This document shows positions 1 through 9,900 of a DNA stretch of 64,000 bases, piece after piece; positions within the stretch are counted from its first letter, which is position 1; each line of letters opens with the position of its first letter. The notes beneath the pieces are model-generated. The model worked only from the letters and a program-made list of their open reading frames with translations. It did not search any database and was not told the origin of the DNA. Origin of the DNA: Austwickia sp. GTDB lineage: Bacteria > Actinomycetota > Actinomycetes > Actinomycetales > Dermatophilaceae. Where the stretch lies: assembly GCA_016699675.1 (NCBI GenBank), contig CP064985.1, positions 3,100,001 through 3,164,000 of the forward strand, in the 5' to 3' direction. Position numbers and translations under genes: made by a program.

Positions 1-2
1 CG

Positions 3-671
3 GCGTTGCTGGGGGCGGACCCGCTGCTGGCCGCCGTGGTCGTGACCGGCTCCGGGAGCGCGTTCTGCGCCGGGGGCGACCTGTCCTGGATCGCGAGCGA
101 GCCCGACGCCACGGTCAACGATCTGCGCCTGCGGATGCTGCGGTTCTATCGCACCTGGCTGTCGGTGCCGGCCCTGGAGGTCCCGACGATCGCCGCGATC
201 AACGGCGCCGCGATCGGGGCCGGGCTGGCCGTCGCCCTGGCCTGCGACATTCGCTATGTCGCCGGCGGCGCGAAGGTGGGCGTGCCGTTCACGGCGCTCG
301 GGCTGCACCCGGGGATGGCCACCACCTGGTCGTTGCCGCAGGTCGCCGGGCTCGCGGTCGCGCGGGACCTGCTGCTCACGGGCCGGATCGTCGACGGCGA
401 GGAGGCGGTGCGCCTCGGCTTGGCCGCCCGGGCCCTGCCCGCCGAGGAGGTGCTGCCGGCGGCGCTGGAGGCCGCGGACCGGATCGCCGCGGCCGCGCCC
501 GTCGCCACCCGGCTCACGCTGCGGGCGCTACGCGACGGGGGGCACTCCTCTTTCGCCGACGCGCTCGAGTGGGAGGGCCTGGCCCAGGCCGTCACCATGG
601 CGACCGCGGATCTCCAGGAGGGCATCGCGGCGGCGGGCGAGCGTCGGGCGCCGACGTTCCGGGGTCGCTGA
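3..671 (+). CDS. Enoyl-CoA hydratase/isomerase family protein, 5' end outside the window
   Basis: Crotonase-fold enzyme, likely hydrating or isomerising an enoyl-CoA in fatty-acid or amino-acid degradation. The frame is open to the left edge, so the N-terminus is missing. The visible part has the first oxyanion-hole segment (GSAFCAGGDL) and the second (NGAAIGAGLAVALACDIRY), followed by the usual C-terminal helices. The exact substrate cannot be read from the sequence. The next gene starts three bases after the stop, so the two are probably co-transcribed. Confidence 0.88.
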   Translation, partial: ALLGADPLLAAVVVTGSGSAFCAGGDLSWIASEPDATVNDLRLRMLRFYRTWLSVPALEVPTIAAINGAAIGAGLAVALACDIRYVAGGAKVGVPFTALGLHPGMATTWSLPQVAGLAVARDLLLTGRIVDGEEAVRLGLAARALPAEEVLPAALEAADRIAAAAPVATRLTLRALRDGGHSSFADALEWEGLAQAVTMATADLQEGIAAAGERRAPTFRGR

Positions 672-674
672 GGC

Positions 675-1376
675 GTGTCGCGGCAGGGCTCGGAGGAATC
701 CCGGGACGGGACGGGCGGGTCGACCGGGGCAGGAGGGTACGGCGGGGGCGGGCCCGACCTCCCGGTGGTGGTGAAGCGGTCCGCCCGGCGACGGCGTACC
801 GTGTCCGCCCGGCTCGACGCCGGCACCCTCGTCGTCAACGTCCCCGCCTGGTTCACCCCCGCGCAGGAGCGCGAGTGGGTCGAGAAGATGCGAGCCCGGA
901 TGCTGAGCCGCGGCACGGGGGCCCGCGCCTCCGACGCGACGCTGGCGAGGCGGGCGCGGGAGCTGTCCCAGGAGTACCTCGGCGGGCGCGCGGCGCCGGT
1001 GTCCGTCCGGTGGGTCGACAACCAGAACACGCGCTGGGGTTCGGCGACCCCGGCGCACGGCACGATCCGCATCAGCCGAAGCGTGGCGGGCATGCCCGCG
1101 TATGTCCGCGATTACGTCCTGCTGCACGAGCTCGCCCACCTGATCGAGCCGGGGCACACGCCGCGGTTCTGGGGCCTGCTTGCCGCGTACCCGCACTTGG
1201 AGCGGGCCCGCGGCTACCTCGCGGGGTACGCCGCCGGGCGCGGTCTCCGCGGCACCGAGGGAGGCGACGAGGGCGGGGATGACGATGCCGATGCCGACGC
1301 ATTCGATGCCGACGGCGTCGATGCCGACGGGGACGGCGGGGACGGCCGGGCGGGGGAGGTCACCACAGAATCGTGA
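675..1376 (+). CDS. YgjP/DUF45-type zinc metallopeptidase with an Asp-rich tail
   Basis: The 233-residue protein has HELAH at residues 151-155 and a third histidine in the following IEPGH, the zinc ligands of the YgjP/DUF45 (M48-like) family. The upstream WVDNQNTRWGS motif is also typical of the family. The role is unknown. The last 40 or so residues form an Asp/Gly-rich tail built from near-repeats of GATGCCGAC, absent from the core family and probably disordered. The 3' end overlaps the convergent YwiC-like gene by 17 bp. Confidence 0.8.
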   Translation: MSRQGSEESRDGTGGSTGAGGYGGGGPDLPVVVKRSARRRRTVSARLDAGTLVVNVPAWFTPAQEREWVEKMRARMLSRGTGARASDATLARRARELSQEYLGGRAAPVSVRWVDNQNTRWGSATPAHGTIRISRSVAGMPAYVRDYVLLHELAHLIEPGHTPRFWGLLAAYPHLERARGYLAGYAAGRGLRGTEGGDEGGDDDADADAFDADGVDADGDGGDGRAGEVTTES

Positions 1377-2196
1377 TCAGCGCGATGGCGGCGGAGAAAG
1401 CGATCTCGCCCAACCCGACGTACAGGGGTTTGACCCGCCGCCCGGCCATGACCTTCGCGCGGGCCGTGAGCAACACGAAGAGCACCACGAGGCCGACCTG
1501 GGTCCAGGGGCCGACGGGAATGCCGAACACCCCCGCCAGCGCCCAGAACACCGCCCAGCCGGCGTGGTACGTCACGGACGCCCGGTGATAGCGGGGGTTG
1601 GTCCGCTCCCGGATCACCGTCTTGACGTAGAGGGCGGTCCCGAAGAAATACGCGAACAGGGCGACGATCACCCACACCATCACGCGCCACTCCGCGAAGG
1701 CGGCGAGCGTGGCCAGCCCGCGACGCGCTGGGCCCGCCTGGAACATGACGCCGGCGAACAGGCACGCGGCCAGGATCGTCGTGGCGTCGTTGAGGAGGGA
1801 TCGTTCGCGGCGGCGCCAGGTGAGGTAGCCGGTCAGCAGGCCGAGCGGCAGGTACGCCGAGAGCCACATCAGCAGCGCCGGGTGGACCAGGACCGCGACC
1901 AGCCCGAGGGCGGCGGCGACGCCGGCGTACGTCGTGATCGGCCGCAGATACCGCCGCCGAGCCCGGGCCCGCACGGCCAGGGAGGCGGCGTTCGCCGCAC
2001 CGTACGCCGCGAGCATCGCGCCACCCAGCACGAGCTGCAGCCAGTCCAGGCCGCCGCGCACCGCGCCGACCAGCGCGGGGACCAGGAGCATCGCCCAGGC
2101 GCCGTGCTGCTGGGGCAGCCACTCGGGGGCCGGCCGACGGCGCGGACCGCGGCCGGTGGAGCGATCGGTGGGCCTGCCGGCTCGGGTCGGGCTCAT
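1360..2196 (-). CDS. YwiC-like integral membrane protein
   Basis: A 278-residue membrane protein with about eight hydrophobic segments. The segment near residue 29 (QQHGAWAMLLVPAL) matches the conserved start of the YwiC-like family, whose function is not established. The N-terminus is Arg/Pro-rich and cytoplasmic. Its ATG overlaps the stop of the NUDIX gene (ATGA), so the two are translationally coupled. Confidence 0.78.
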   Translation of the reverse strand: MSPTRAGRPTDRSTGRGPRRRPAPEWLPQQHGAWAMLLVPALVGAVRGGLDWLQLVLGGAMLAAYGAANAASLAVRARARRRYLRPITTYAGVAAALGLVAVLVHPALLMWLSAYLPLGLLTGYLTWRRRERSLLNDATTILAACLFAGVMFQAGPARRGLATLAAFAEWRVMVWVIVALFAYFFGTALYVKTVIRERTNPRYHRASVTYHAGWAVFWALAGVFGIPVGPWTQVGLVVLFVLLTARAKVMAGRRVKPLYVGLGEIAFSAAIALITILW

Positions 2197-2792
2197 CGCC
2201 GCGCTCCCGGGGCGGTGAGCCCCTCGCCCAGCAGGGCCCGCCGGGCGGCCGCGATGAGGCCGCCGAGGTCAGCCGCCGCGCCCGGGGGCAGGTCGTCGAC
2301 CGGGAACCAGCGCACGTCGTGCGATTCGGGGCTCACCGCCGGTACGGCGTGCGCGGGCGCCACCGCCGCGTAGCGCACGTCGAGATGTTCCCGGCAGCGT
2401 CCGAACGCGCCGGGGAGGGCGTGCCGGTCGAGGTGCACCGGGAGGGCCGTCAGCTCCAGGCCCGGCAGCCCCGATTCCTCGGCGAGCTCCCGGGCGGCGG
2501 CGGCGCGCACGGTGGCGTCGGTGGGCTCGAGGTGGCCGCCGAACTGGTACCAGGCGTCGGCCTTGCGGTGGTGCGTCAGCAGCACCTGGACGCCGGCGGG
2601 GTCGAGGACGAGGACCCCCACCGTGAGGTGCGCCGGCGGTCCCGAGCGGCGGGTGGCGTCGGGGTGCGCGGCCAGGTGGGCGAGGAACTCGTCGCGGAGG
2701 CGGGCCTGGTGCGGGTCTGCGGCGGCGTACGCCGTCAGAGTGCGGACGGCGTCGCGGTGGGCGGGCCCGTCGGTCGGGGTCGGCGCGGTCAT
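2193..2792 (-). CDS. NUDIX hydrolase
   Basis: The 199-residue protein carries a Nudix box at about residues 86-108, with the REL and EE core at 101-106 (RELAEESG). Members hydrolyse nucleoside diphosphates linked to another group; the substrate here is unknown. An N-terminal extension of about 55 residues precedes the first strand of the fold. It is the first gene of a two-gene operon with the YwiC-like gene. Confidence 0.88.
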   Translation of the reverse strand: MTAPTPTDGPAHRDAVRTLTAYAAADPHQARLRDEFLAHLAAHPDATRRSGPPAHLTVGVLVLDPAGVQVLLTHHRKADAWYQFGGHLEPTDATVRAAAARELAEESGLPGLELTALPVHLDRHALPGAFGRCREHLDVRYAAVAPAHAVPAVSPESHDVRWFPVDDLPPGAAADLGGLIAAARRALLGEGLTAPGARR

Positions 2793-2889
2793 CGGACAGG
2801 GCTCATTGGGCGGCGGTGGTGCGGGCAGCGGTCATCGGGTCGAGGTGCTCATCAGGGTCGGGGCGGTCATTCTCGGGCAGCGGGCGTCC

Positions 2890-4419
2890 TCAGCGAGTGG
2901 CGTCCGGGGTCCCCTCGTCGCCCGGCTGCTCGGGTGGCTTCGGGGCGTTCCGCGGCCAGGGGCCGCCGTCGATGGGCCCGTCCTCCTCGGCGGCGGCGCG
3001 CTGCTCGTCGGCGTACGACTGTCGATCCGCGCTGGCCAGGATCTGCTCCAGGGCGGCGTCGATCTCGCTGCCGAGGCCGCCGAGGCCGTCGTCGACGCCG
3101 GCGCCGCCGCGCGCTCGCTCGACGTACCCGAGCACGTCGTCGAGGTCCTCCGCGGTCGGCGCGACGTCGGGGTGCGCCCAGACGCCGTCCCGGGCCGCGG
3201 CTCCGCCGGCGCTCTCCAGCGCGGAGAACAGGTTGGCCGCATCGCGCAGCCGGCGGGGCCGCAGCTGCAGGCCGACAAGGTTGCCGAAGATGGCCTCGGC
3301 CGGTCCGCCGTTGGCGCGCCGCCGCCGCACGGCCTCGGCCAGGGCGCCCACCTGCGGCAACCGACCCTCACACGCCTTGCCGGCGACGACGTCGACCCAT
3401 CCTTCGACGAGGGCCAGCAGGGTCTCCAGGCGGGCCAGCGCGGTCTTCTGCGCCTCGCTGGGCTCCGGCGAGAAGAGCGTGTCGGCGAGGGCCTTCTGCA
3501 TCTCCTCGGGGTTGCGGGCGTCGATCTGGGTGATCTTGCTCTCGATGCCCTCGGTGTCGATCCGGATGTCGCGGGCGTAGGCCTGCACCGCGCCGAGGAG
3601 CTGCGGGCCCAACCACCCGACGTCGGCGAAGAGGCGGACCCGGGCGCTCTCCCGGAGGGCCAGGTAGAGGCGCACCTGCGCGACGTCGAGTTCCAGGCCC
3701 TCGGCGAAGGCCGCGACGTTGGCCGGGATCAGGGCGACCGCGGGCCGCTCCAGCAGCGGCAGGCCCACCTCGGTCGCGGAGACGACCTCGCCGCCGAGCG
3801 CGCCGACGGCCTGGCCGATCTGGGCGCCGAACATCGAGCTGCTCATCCGGCCCAGCATCGGCTCGAACTGCTGCATCATGCCGGCCAGGTCGAGGCCCGG
3901 GGGCAGCCCGGGCAGCGCGGGCATCTCGCCGGCGGTGAACTGCTCGAACTGGCCCCGCATGGCCTTGCCGATGGCCGCGTTGACGCCGGTGGCGACCGGG
4001 GCGACCACCTTGGCCCACACCGGCATGGTGCGGGTGACCCATTCGGCGCGGCTCCAGGCCTGCGCGCCGGCCTCCGGCGCCTCGAACGAGGTCACCTGCG
4101 CGAGCCACAGGTCCGCCACGTGCACGGCCTCCTCGACCTCGCGCCGCTGGGCGTCCGTGACCACGGTGTCGCCCCCGGCGGACACGGTCTTGCGGGCCAC
4201 GTCCTCGCAGAGTTCGCGATTGATCCCCTCGGTGGGGGCCGCCGCGAAGAGCGCCTTGAACTGGGCGGCGAGGGCGCCCATCATGGCCGGGTTCGCCTGG
4301 TCCAGGCCCATGGAGCGCATCGCGTCGGCGATCGCCGGGTTGTCCGCGTCGCCGAGCAACTGCCGGAACAGCTCGGCGAAGTCCGGCTCGTCGTCGCGGG
4401 GGCGGGGGGTATCGGACAC
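2890..4419 (-). CDS. DUF2342 / zinc-dependent metalloprotease-like protein
   Basis: A 509-residue protein of the actinobacterial DUF2342 (TIGR03624-like) family, usually annotated as a zinc-dependent metalloprotease or putative hydrolase. The GTG at 4419 is chosen because AGGAG lies five bases upstream; the open frame extends 20 codons further without a better site. Residues 20-60 hold the DNPAIADAMRSMGLDQANP-type repeats. The helix ALRESARVRLF corresponds to a segment that, as I recall the family, usually reads REAAHxRLF, so an expected histidine may be replaced. Activity is therefore uncertain. The C-terminus is acidic and low in complexity. Confidence 0.72.
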   Translation of the reverse strand: MSDTPRPRDDEPDFAELFRQLLGDADNPAIADAMRSMGLDQANPAMMGALAAQFKALFAAAPTEGINRELCEDVARKTVSAGGDTVVTDAQRREVEEAVHVADLWLAQVTSFEAPEAGAQAWSRAEWVTRTMPVWAKVVAPVATGVNAAIGKAMRGQFEQFTAGEMPALPGLPPGLDLAGMMQQFEPMLGRMSSSMFGAQIGQAVGALGGEVVSATEVGLPLLERPAVALIPANVAAFAEGLELDVAQVRLYLALRESARVRLFADVGWLGPQLLGAVQAYARDIRIDTEGIESKITQIDARNPEEMQKALADTLFSPEPSEAQKTALARLETLLALVEGWVDVVAGKACEGRLPQVGALAEAVRRRRANGGPAEAIFGNLVGLQLRPRRLRDAANLFSALESAGGAAARDGVWAHPDVAPTAEDLDDVLGYVERARGGAGVDDGLGGLGSEIDAALEQILASADRQSYADEQRAAAEEDGPIDGGPWPRNAPKPPEQPGDEGTPDATR

Positions 4420-4544
4420 GGTGACTCCTGACGCACCTGAGAAACGCACCTGAGAAGATGTCTGCCACCAGATAACCACCTTCGGCGCCGCGGCGTTCCC
4501 ACGAGTGGGGCGCAGGCGTCTGCAGGGAAGGAACGCGCGAGGCC

Positions 4545-5033
4545 GTGTCTGAACCCGAACCCGCCGCCGGTGCCGAAGCCACCGGAGCCGCCGGTCCCGA
4601 CGCCGCGCGTCCGCCGGCCCGCGTCGTGCACGCCCACGTGGGCCCCGCGCCGTCGCTGGCCGACGCCGTCGCCGCGGTGGAGGATCCCCGGGCCGGCTGC
4701 GTGGCGACGTTCCTGGGCGTCGTCCGCGACCACGACCACGGCCGGTCCGTGACGCGGCTGGAATACTCCGCGCACCCCAGCGCCACCGACCGGCTCCAGG
4801 CCCTCGCCGCCGAGATTGCGCGCGGGCCGGGGCTGGTGGCGATCGCGGTGCAGCACGCGACGGGGGACCTCGCCGTCGGGGACGTGGCCGTCGTGGCCGC
4901 GGTGGCCGCGGAGCACCGGGCCCAGGCGTTCGCCGCCTGCCACGACCTCGTCGACCGCCTCAAGGCCGAAGTGCCGATCTGGAAGCACCAGCGGTTCGTC
5001 GACGGCGACGACGAGTGGGTGGGGATCGCGTGA
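4545..5033 (+). CDS. moaE: Molybdopterin synthase catalytic subunit MoaE
   Basis: Large subunit of molybdopterin synthase, which transfers sulfur from MoaD thiocarboxylate to precursor Z in molybdenum-cofactor synthesis. The 162-residue protein has the family segments ATFLGVVRDHDHG, LEYSAHP and the C-terminal KAEVPIWKHQRF with the conserved lysines. About 30 Ala/Pro-rich residues precede the core. The start is GTG. No moaD is adjacent. The stop overlaps the GTG start of the next gene by four bases. Confidence 0.9.
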   Translation: MSEPEPAAGAEATGAAGPDAARPPARVVHAHVGPAPSLADAVAAVEDPRAGCVATFLGVVRDHDHGRSVTRLEYSAHPSATDRLQALAAEIARGPGLVAIAVQHATGDLAVGDVAVVAAVAAEHRAQAFAACHDLVDRLKAEVPIWKHQRFVDGDDEWVGIA

Positions 5034-6130
5034 TCGAGGCACCGCAGCGCCGCCCGGCGCGGTGGGGGGAGCGCCTGGACGGGTGGGGGTTCACGTCGGG
5101 GATACGGCGCCGGCTCCTCGGCCTGCTGGTCGCGCTCGCCATCGTGATGGCGGGGATGCTCGTGCACCCGGCGTACGTCATCTTCCGTCCGGGGCCCGTC
5201 TACGACACGCTCGGCAGCATCGACGGCAAGCCGGTCATCGAGGTGAAGGGGACCGAGACGTACGACGCGAGCGGCGACCTCTACTTCACCACCGTGGCGG
5301 TCTTCGGCGGCCCGGAGCACGAGATCACCGCGTGGGACTACCTGTGGGCCAAGGTCCAGCCCGGCTCGGACATCAGGCCGATGGAGGAGGTGTATCCCAG
5401 CGGCGTGACGCGCCAGCAGATCCAGGAGCAGACCAGCATCCAGATGACCAGCGCCCAGGACGAGGCGAAGGCCGTGGCGATGCGGGCGACGGGGCGCACG
5501 GTGCCGGTGACGATCACCATCGCCGGGCTGGTGCCGGGCGGCCCCGCGGACGGCGTGCTCCAGAAGGGCGACGAGATCGTGTCGCTGGCCGGCAAGCCGG
5601 TGACCAACGTCGTGGAGCTGCGGCAGACGATCTCGGCGGTCCCCGACGGCGGCAAGCTCGCGATGGTCGTCAAGCGCGCGGGCGCCGAGGTGCCCGTGCA
5701 GGTGGGCACCACCGTCACCGACGGCCGCCGCGTCGTGGGGGTCGGGCTGAAGGTGGACTTCCGCTACCCGGTGGACGTCACCATCCACGCCGGCTCCATC
5801 GGCGGGCCCTCCGCGGGGCTGATGTTCAGTCTGGGGCTGTACGACAAGCTCACCCCCGGCCCGCTGACCGGCGGCGCGAAGATCGCGGGCACGGGGACCA
5901 TCGCCGACGACGGGTCGGTCGGCCCGATCGGCGGCATCGACCACAAGATGGCCGGCGCCCGGGCCGGGGATCACGCGGACTGGTTCCTGGCGCCGAAGGA
6001 CAACTGCACCGACGTGCGCGGCCACATCCCCGACGGGCTGCACGTGGTCCGGGTCGGCTCGTTCGACGAGGCGAAGAAGGCGATCGAGTCCATCGCGGCC
6101 GGCCAGGGCGCGGGTCTCCCGGGCTGCTGA
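5030..6130 (+). CDS. Membrane-anchored PDZ/Lon-type (S16) serine protease
   Basis: YlbL-like protease with an N-terminal transmembrane helix (about residues 25-47), a PDZ domain (about 160-240) and a C-terminal Lon-type S16 catalytic domain. The catalytic dyad is visible as Ser261 in GGPSAG and Lys306 in DHKMAG. The 45-residue spacing is close to that in Lon. The start is GTG at 5030, overlapping the moaE stop (GTGA). The predicted location is membrane-anchored with the protease outside. In many actinobacteria it neighbours PPA1309 and UPF0182 genes, as here. Confidence 0.87.
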   Translation: MIEAPQRRPARWGERLDGWGFTSGIRRRLLGLLVALAIVMAGMLVHPAYVIFRPGPVYDTLGSIDGKPVIEVKGTETYDASGDLYFTTVAVFGGPEHEITAWDYLWAKVQPGSDIRPMEEVYPSGVTRQQIQEQTSIQMTSAQDEAKAVAMRATGRTVPVTITIAGLVPGGPADGVLQKGDEIVSLAGKPVTNVVELRQTISAVPDGGKLAMVVKRAGAEVPVQVGTTVTDGRRVVGVGLKVDFRYPVDVTIHAGSIGGPSAGLMFSLGLYDKLTPGPLTGGAKIAGTGTIADDGSVGPIGGIDHKMAGARAGDHADWFLAPKDNCTDVRGHIPDGLHVVRVGSFDEAKKAIESIAAGQGAGLPGC

Positions 6131-6175
6131 GCTGCCGAGATGGGCGGGTGCGCTCGCCCCGAGCTGGCCGCGCGC

Positions 6176-6799
6176 TCAGTCCTCCAGCGTCGCCGCCAGG
6201 CCCGCGACCAGGTCCGGAGCGATGTCGCGGCCGATGGCGACGCGGTCGTCCGCGTCGTTCGGGCGCTGCCGCAGCAGGCAGGTCGACTCGCCGTCCCGGG
6301 TGACGGCGACGAGGAGCCGTACGTCGACGCGGGCGGGATGGCGCACCAGGGCCAGCGCGGCCTCGTCGGGGTCGTCGGGCAGCTCGGCCTCCGCCTCGGG
6401 CGGGACCACGATCCGCTCGATCGCCAGGGCCACCCCGGCCACCTCCGCCGGCCAGGCGAGCATGCCCAGGAAGTCCTCCAGCGGGTCGGTGGGCGGCAGC
6501 CCGTCCTGCTCGATGGCCGAGAGGGCGTCCGGCTCATCCGCCTCGGGGGTGGCCAGGTCCGCGCCGTCTCGGCCGGGCCTGTCGGCCTCGGAGGCGGCAT
6601 CGCCGCCGCCCTGCCCGTCGCGGCCGGCGCGCAACTGATCGGCGAGCGTGGGCTCGGCCGCGAGCAGCTTCGCCGTCTCGACGAGGGCGAACAGCCGGAC
6701 GGGCTGATCCCACCCGGCCGACGCGACGTACCGTTCCGTCTCGATCGCGCACTGGACCAGCGGGGGATGCACGTGCTGCACAGAGGTCACGGACCCCAT
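6176..6799 (-). CDS. PPA1309 family protein
   Basis: The 207-residue protein matches the actinobacterial PPA1309 family in its start (VHPPLVQCAIETERYVASAGWDQP) and in its position between the PDZ protease and UPF0182. The function is unknown. The middle holds a variable Asp/Gly-rich linker. A GTG three codons inside the ATG is an alternative start. It converges with the protease gene and is divergent from UPF0182. Confidence 0.8.
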   Translation of the reverse strand: MGSVTSVQHVHPPLVQCAIETERYVASAGWDQPVRLFALVETAKLLAAEPTLADQLRAGRDGQGGGDAASEADRPGRDGADLATPEADEPDALSAIEQDGLPPTDPLEDFLGMLAWPAEVAGVALAIERIVVPPEAEAELPDDPDEAALALVRHPARVDVRLLVAVTRDGESTCLLRQRPNDADDRVAIGRDIAPDLVAGLAATLED

Positions 6800-6957
6800 C
6801 GTGCCCGATCCCGGCCGACGCGCCCGCGGGGCCGCCGATGTCGGACCGGCGGACGTGGGAAACTCGCAGGAGCACAGGTACGTTGGAGCGCGTAGGCGCG
6901 CCGTGGCTGATCGGACCGGGCGGCCGCGGGAGCACGGATCAGGGACGGCGGTACGGC

Positions 6958-9900
6958 GTGAGTCAGCAAGGCTTCGACGACCAGCGGGACGACGACGACA
7001 AGGCCCGCGAGGGCTCGTCCGACACCCCCTCAGCGAGCCGCCCCGAGGCGGGCCCTGGCCGGCCGGCGGGCGGTTCCGCGGCGAACGGCGGCGATCCGGA
7101 GCGCGAGCACCCCGACAAGCCCGGCGGCGAGCCGCCGCGTCGAGACCAGCCGTCGGAACGCGGCGGTGGCGACGGATTCCCCTTCGGCCTGGGCGGATTC
7201 GCGGGCCGGTTCGGCGCGACGCGCGGACCGGGTGCGGGCAGTCCCGGGGGTGGCGCGGGCGCTCGCGGACCGGGCGGTCCCGGGCGACCGGGCGGCCCGA
7301 GCGGACCCGGGGGTCCCGGCGGTCGCGGCCCGGGGGCCGGTGGGCCCCGGGGCTTCGGCGGGTTCGGCATGCCGCGGCCTCGACCGGCCGGGTCCGGCCG
7401 CGGGGGCCGCCCGGGGGCCCCGCGCTTCTCGCCGCTGGCCATCACGCTGCTGGTCATCGCGGCGCTGATCGGGCTGGTCTCGTTCGGCTCGTACCTGTGG
7501 ACGCAGGTGATGTGGTATGACAGCGTCGGCTTCGGCAGCGTGTTCTGGACCCAGGTATGGGCGCAGATCGCCCTGTTCGTCGGCGGGCTGGTCGCGGCCG
7601 GCGCGATCATCGGCTCCAGCCTGGCCGTCGGCTACCGCACCCGGCCCATCTACGCTCCCGCGACCCAGGCCGAGCAGGCGCTCGACCGCTACCGGCAGAT
7701 GCTCGACCCGGTCCGACGGGTGGGCACGGTCGTCGTGCCGCTGGTGCTCGGGCTGTTCGCCGGTCTCGCCGCGGCCAGCCAGTGGAAGACGCTGCTGCTC
7801 TTCGCGAACGGCGTCGACTTCGGCAAGACCGACCCGACGTTCGGCAAGGACATCGGGTTCTTCGTGTTCGACCTGCCCTGGTATGCGTTCCTGGAGTCGT
7901 TCTTCACGATGACGCTGGTCCTGGCGATCATCGCGGCCATCGTCACGCACTACGTGTACGGCGGGTTGGCCGTGGGCGCCGGCGGGGTGCGGACCACGCC
8001 CGCCGCCCGCATCCACCTCTCCGTGCTGGCGGCGGCGTTCGTGCTGGTGCGCGCGATGGGCTACTGGATCGACCGCTACCAGTTGTCGGTCGAGGCGTCC
8101 GGGCGGATCACCGGCATGCAATACACCGAGGCCAACGCCGTCCTGCTGACCAAGGGCGTGCTCGCGGTCGCGGCCGTGCTGTGCGCGCTGCTGTTCCTCT
8201 CGACGATCTGGACCCACACCTGGCGGCTGCCGCTGATCGGCGTGATCTCGCTGGTGGTCGTCTCGCTGGTGGTCGGCAGCCTCTACCCGGCCGCGATTCA
8301 GAGCTTCCGGGTCAAGCCGAGCGAGCAGGCACTGGAGGCGCCGTACCTCAAGCTCAACATCGAGGCGACCCGCGCCGCGTTCGGGATCGACACGATCACC
8401 AAGGACCCGTACGACGCGAAGAAGACCCCGGAGGCGGGCGGCCTCTCCGCGGACTCGGCCACGATCCCGGGGATCCGCGTAGTCGACCCGCTCATCGTGC
8501 AGCCGACGTTCCAGCAGCTGCAGGGCCTGCGTCGCTACTACGAGTTCCCCGACGTCCTCGACGTCGACCGGTATTCGATCAAGGGCGCCAAGCAGGACAC
8601 CGTGATCGCCGCCCGCGAACTCGACCTCAACAACACCCCGTCGCGCAGCTGGGTCAACGACCACACGGTCTACACGCACGGCTACGGCGTGGTCGCGGCG
8701 TACGGCACCCAGCGCGACAGCCGCGGCGAGCCGATCTTCTTCGCCCGGGACATCCCGGTGCAGGGTGAACTGGGCCAGTTCGAGCCGCGGATCTACTTCG
8801 GGGAGACGACGCGGGATTACTCGATCACCGGGGCGCCGGGCGGGGCCGCGCCGCGCGAGATCGACTACCAGTCCGACCAGGGCCAGGAGCAGCGGACGAC
8901 GTTCAGCGGCAATGGCGGCGTGAAGATGGACAACGTCTTCAAGCGGCTGGCCTATGCGACCGTCTACCGCGAGTACAACATCATGCTGTCCGACCAGGTC
9001 GGCGACTACTCCACGATGCTGGACTACCGCACCCCGAAGGAGCGGGTGGAGCGGGCGGCCCCCTGGCTGACCCTGGACGGCAACCCCTACCCGGCGGTGG
9101 TCGACGGGCGGGTGCAGTGGATCCTCGACGGCTACACGACCAGCGCCAACTACCCCTACAGCCAGCTGCAGGCCATCGACAGCGCCACCTCCGACGCGGT
9201 GACTCGGACCCGGCAGTCCGTCCAGGAGATCCGCGCCGGCCAGGTCAACTACATCCGCAACTCGGTCAAGGCGACCGTGGACGCCTACGACGGGTCGATC
9301 AAGCTCTACAGCTGGGACGACGCCGACCCGGTGCTCAAGGCCTGGTCCGGGGCGTTCGGGGGCACGGTCCGGCCGATGAGCGAGATCTCGGGCGCGCTGA
9401 TGAGCCACCTGCGCTACCCCGAGGACCTCTTCAAGGTGCAGCGCGAGCTGCTCAGCCGCTATCACGTCACGGATGCCAACGCCTTCTACTCCGGCGGCGA
9501 CTACTGGAAGGTCCCGCAGGAGCCGACGTCCGACGTGAAGTCCGGCCAGCCGCCGTACTATCTCTCGATCGCCATGCCCGACCAGAAGGGTCCGGCGTTC
9601 AGCCTGACCACGTCGTTCACCCCTGCCGGTGAGAACCGGCAGTTCCTCACGGGCTTCCTCGCGGTCGACTCCGAGCCGGGCAACGAGGCCGGCAAGCGAC
9701 GCGAGGGCTACGGCAAGATGCGGCTGCTCGAGTTGCCGGCGAATACCAACGTCATGGGTCCGGCGCAGGTGCAGAACCAGATCAACGCCAGCAACCAGAA
9801 CTCGACGGACTTCCAGCTGACCTTGAGCCAGTTCCTCAGCATCAACAACCAGTCCGGGTCTCGGGTGCAGAAGGGTAACCTGCTCACCCTGCCGGTGGGC

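Noticed and set aside
3368..6043. 891-codon minus-strand open frame
   Set aside because: It crosses moaE and the PDZ protease in antisense and has no recognisable segment; the real genes have motifs and ribosome-binding sites.
7030..9465. 811-codon minus-strand open frame opposite UPF0182
   Set aside because: Composition is Val/Asp/Arg/His-rich, typical of an antisense reading of a GC-rich gene.
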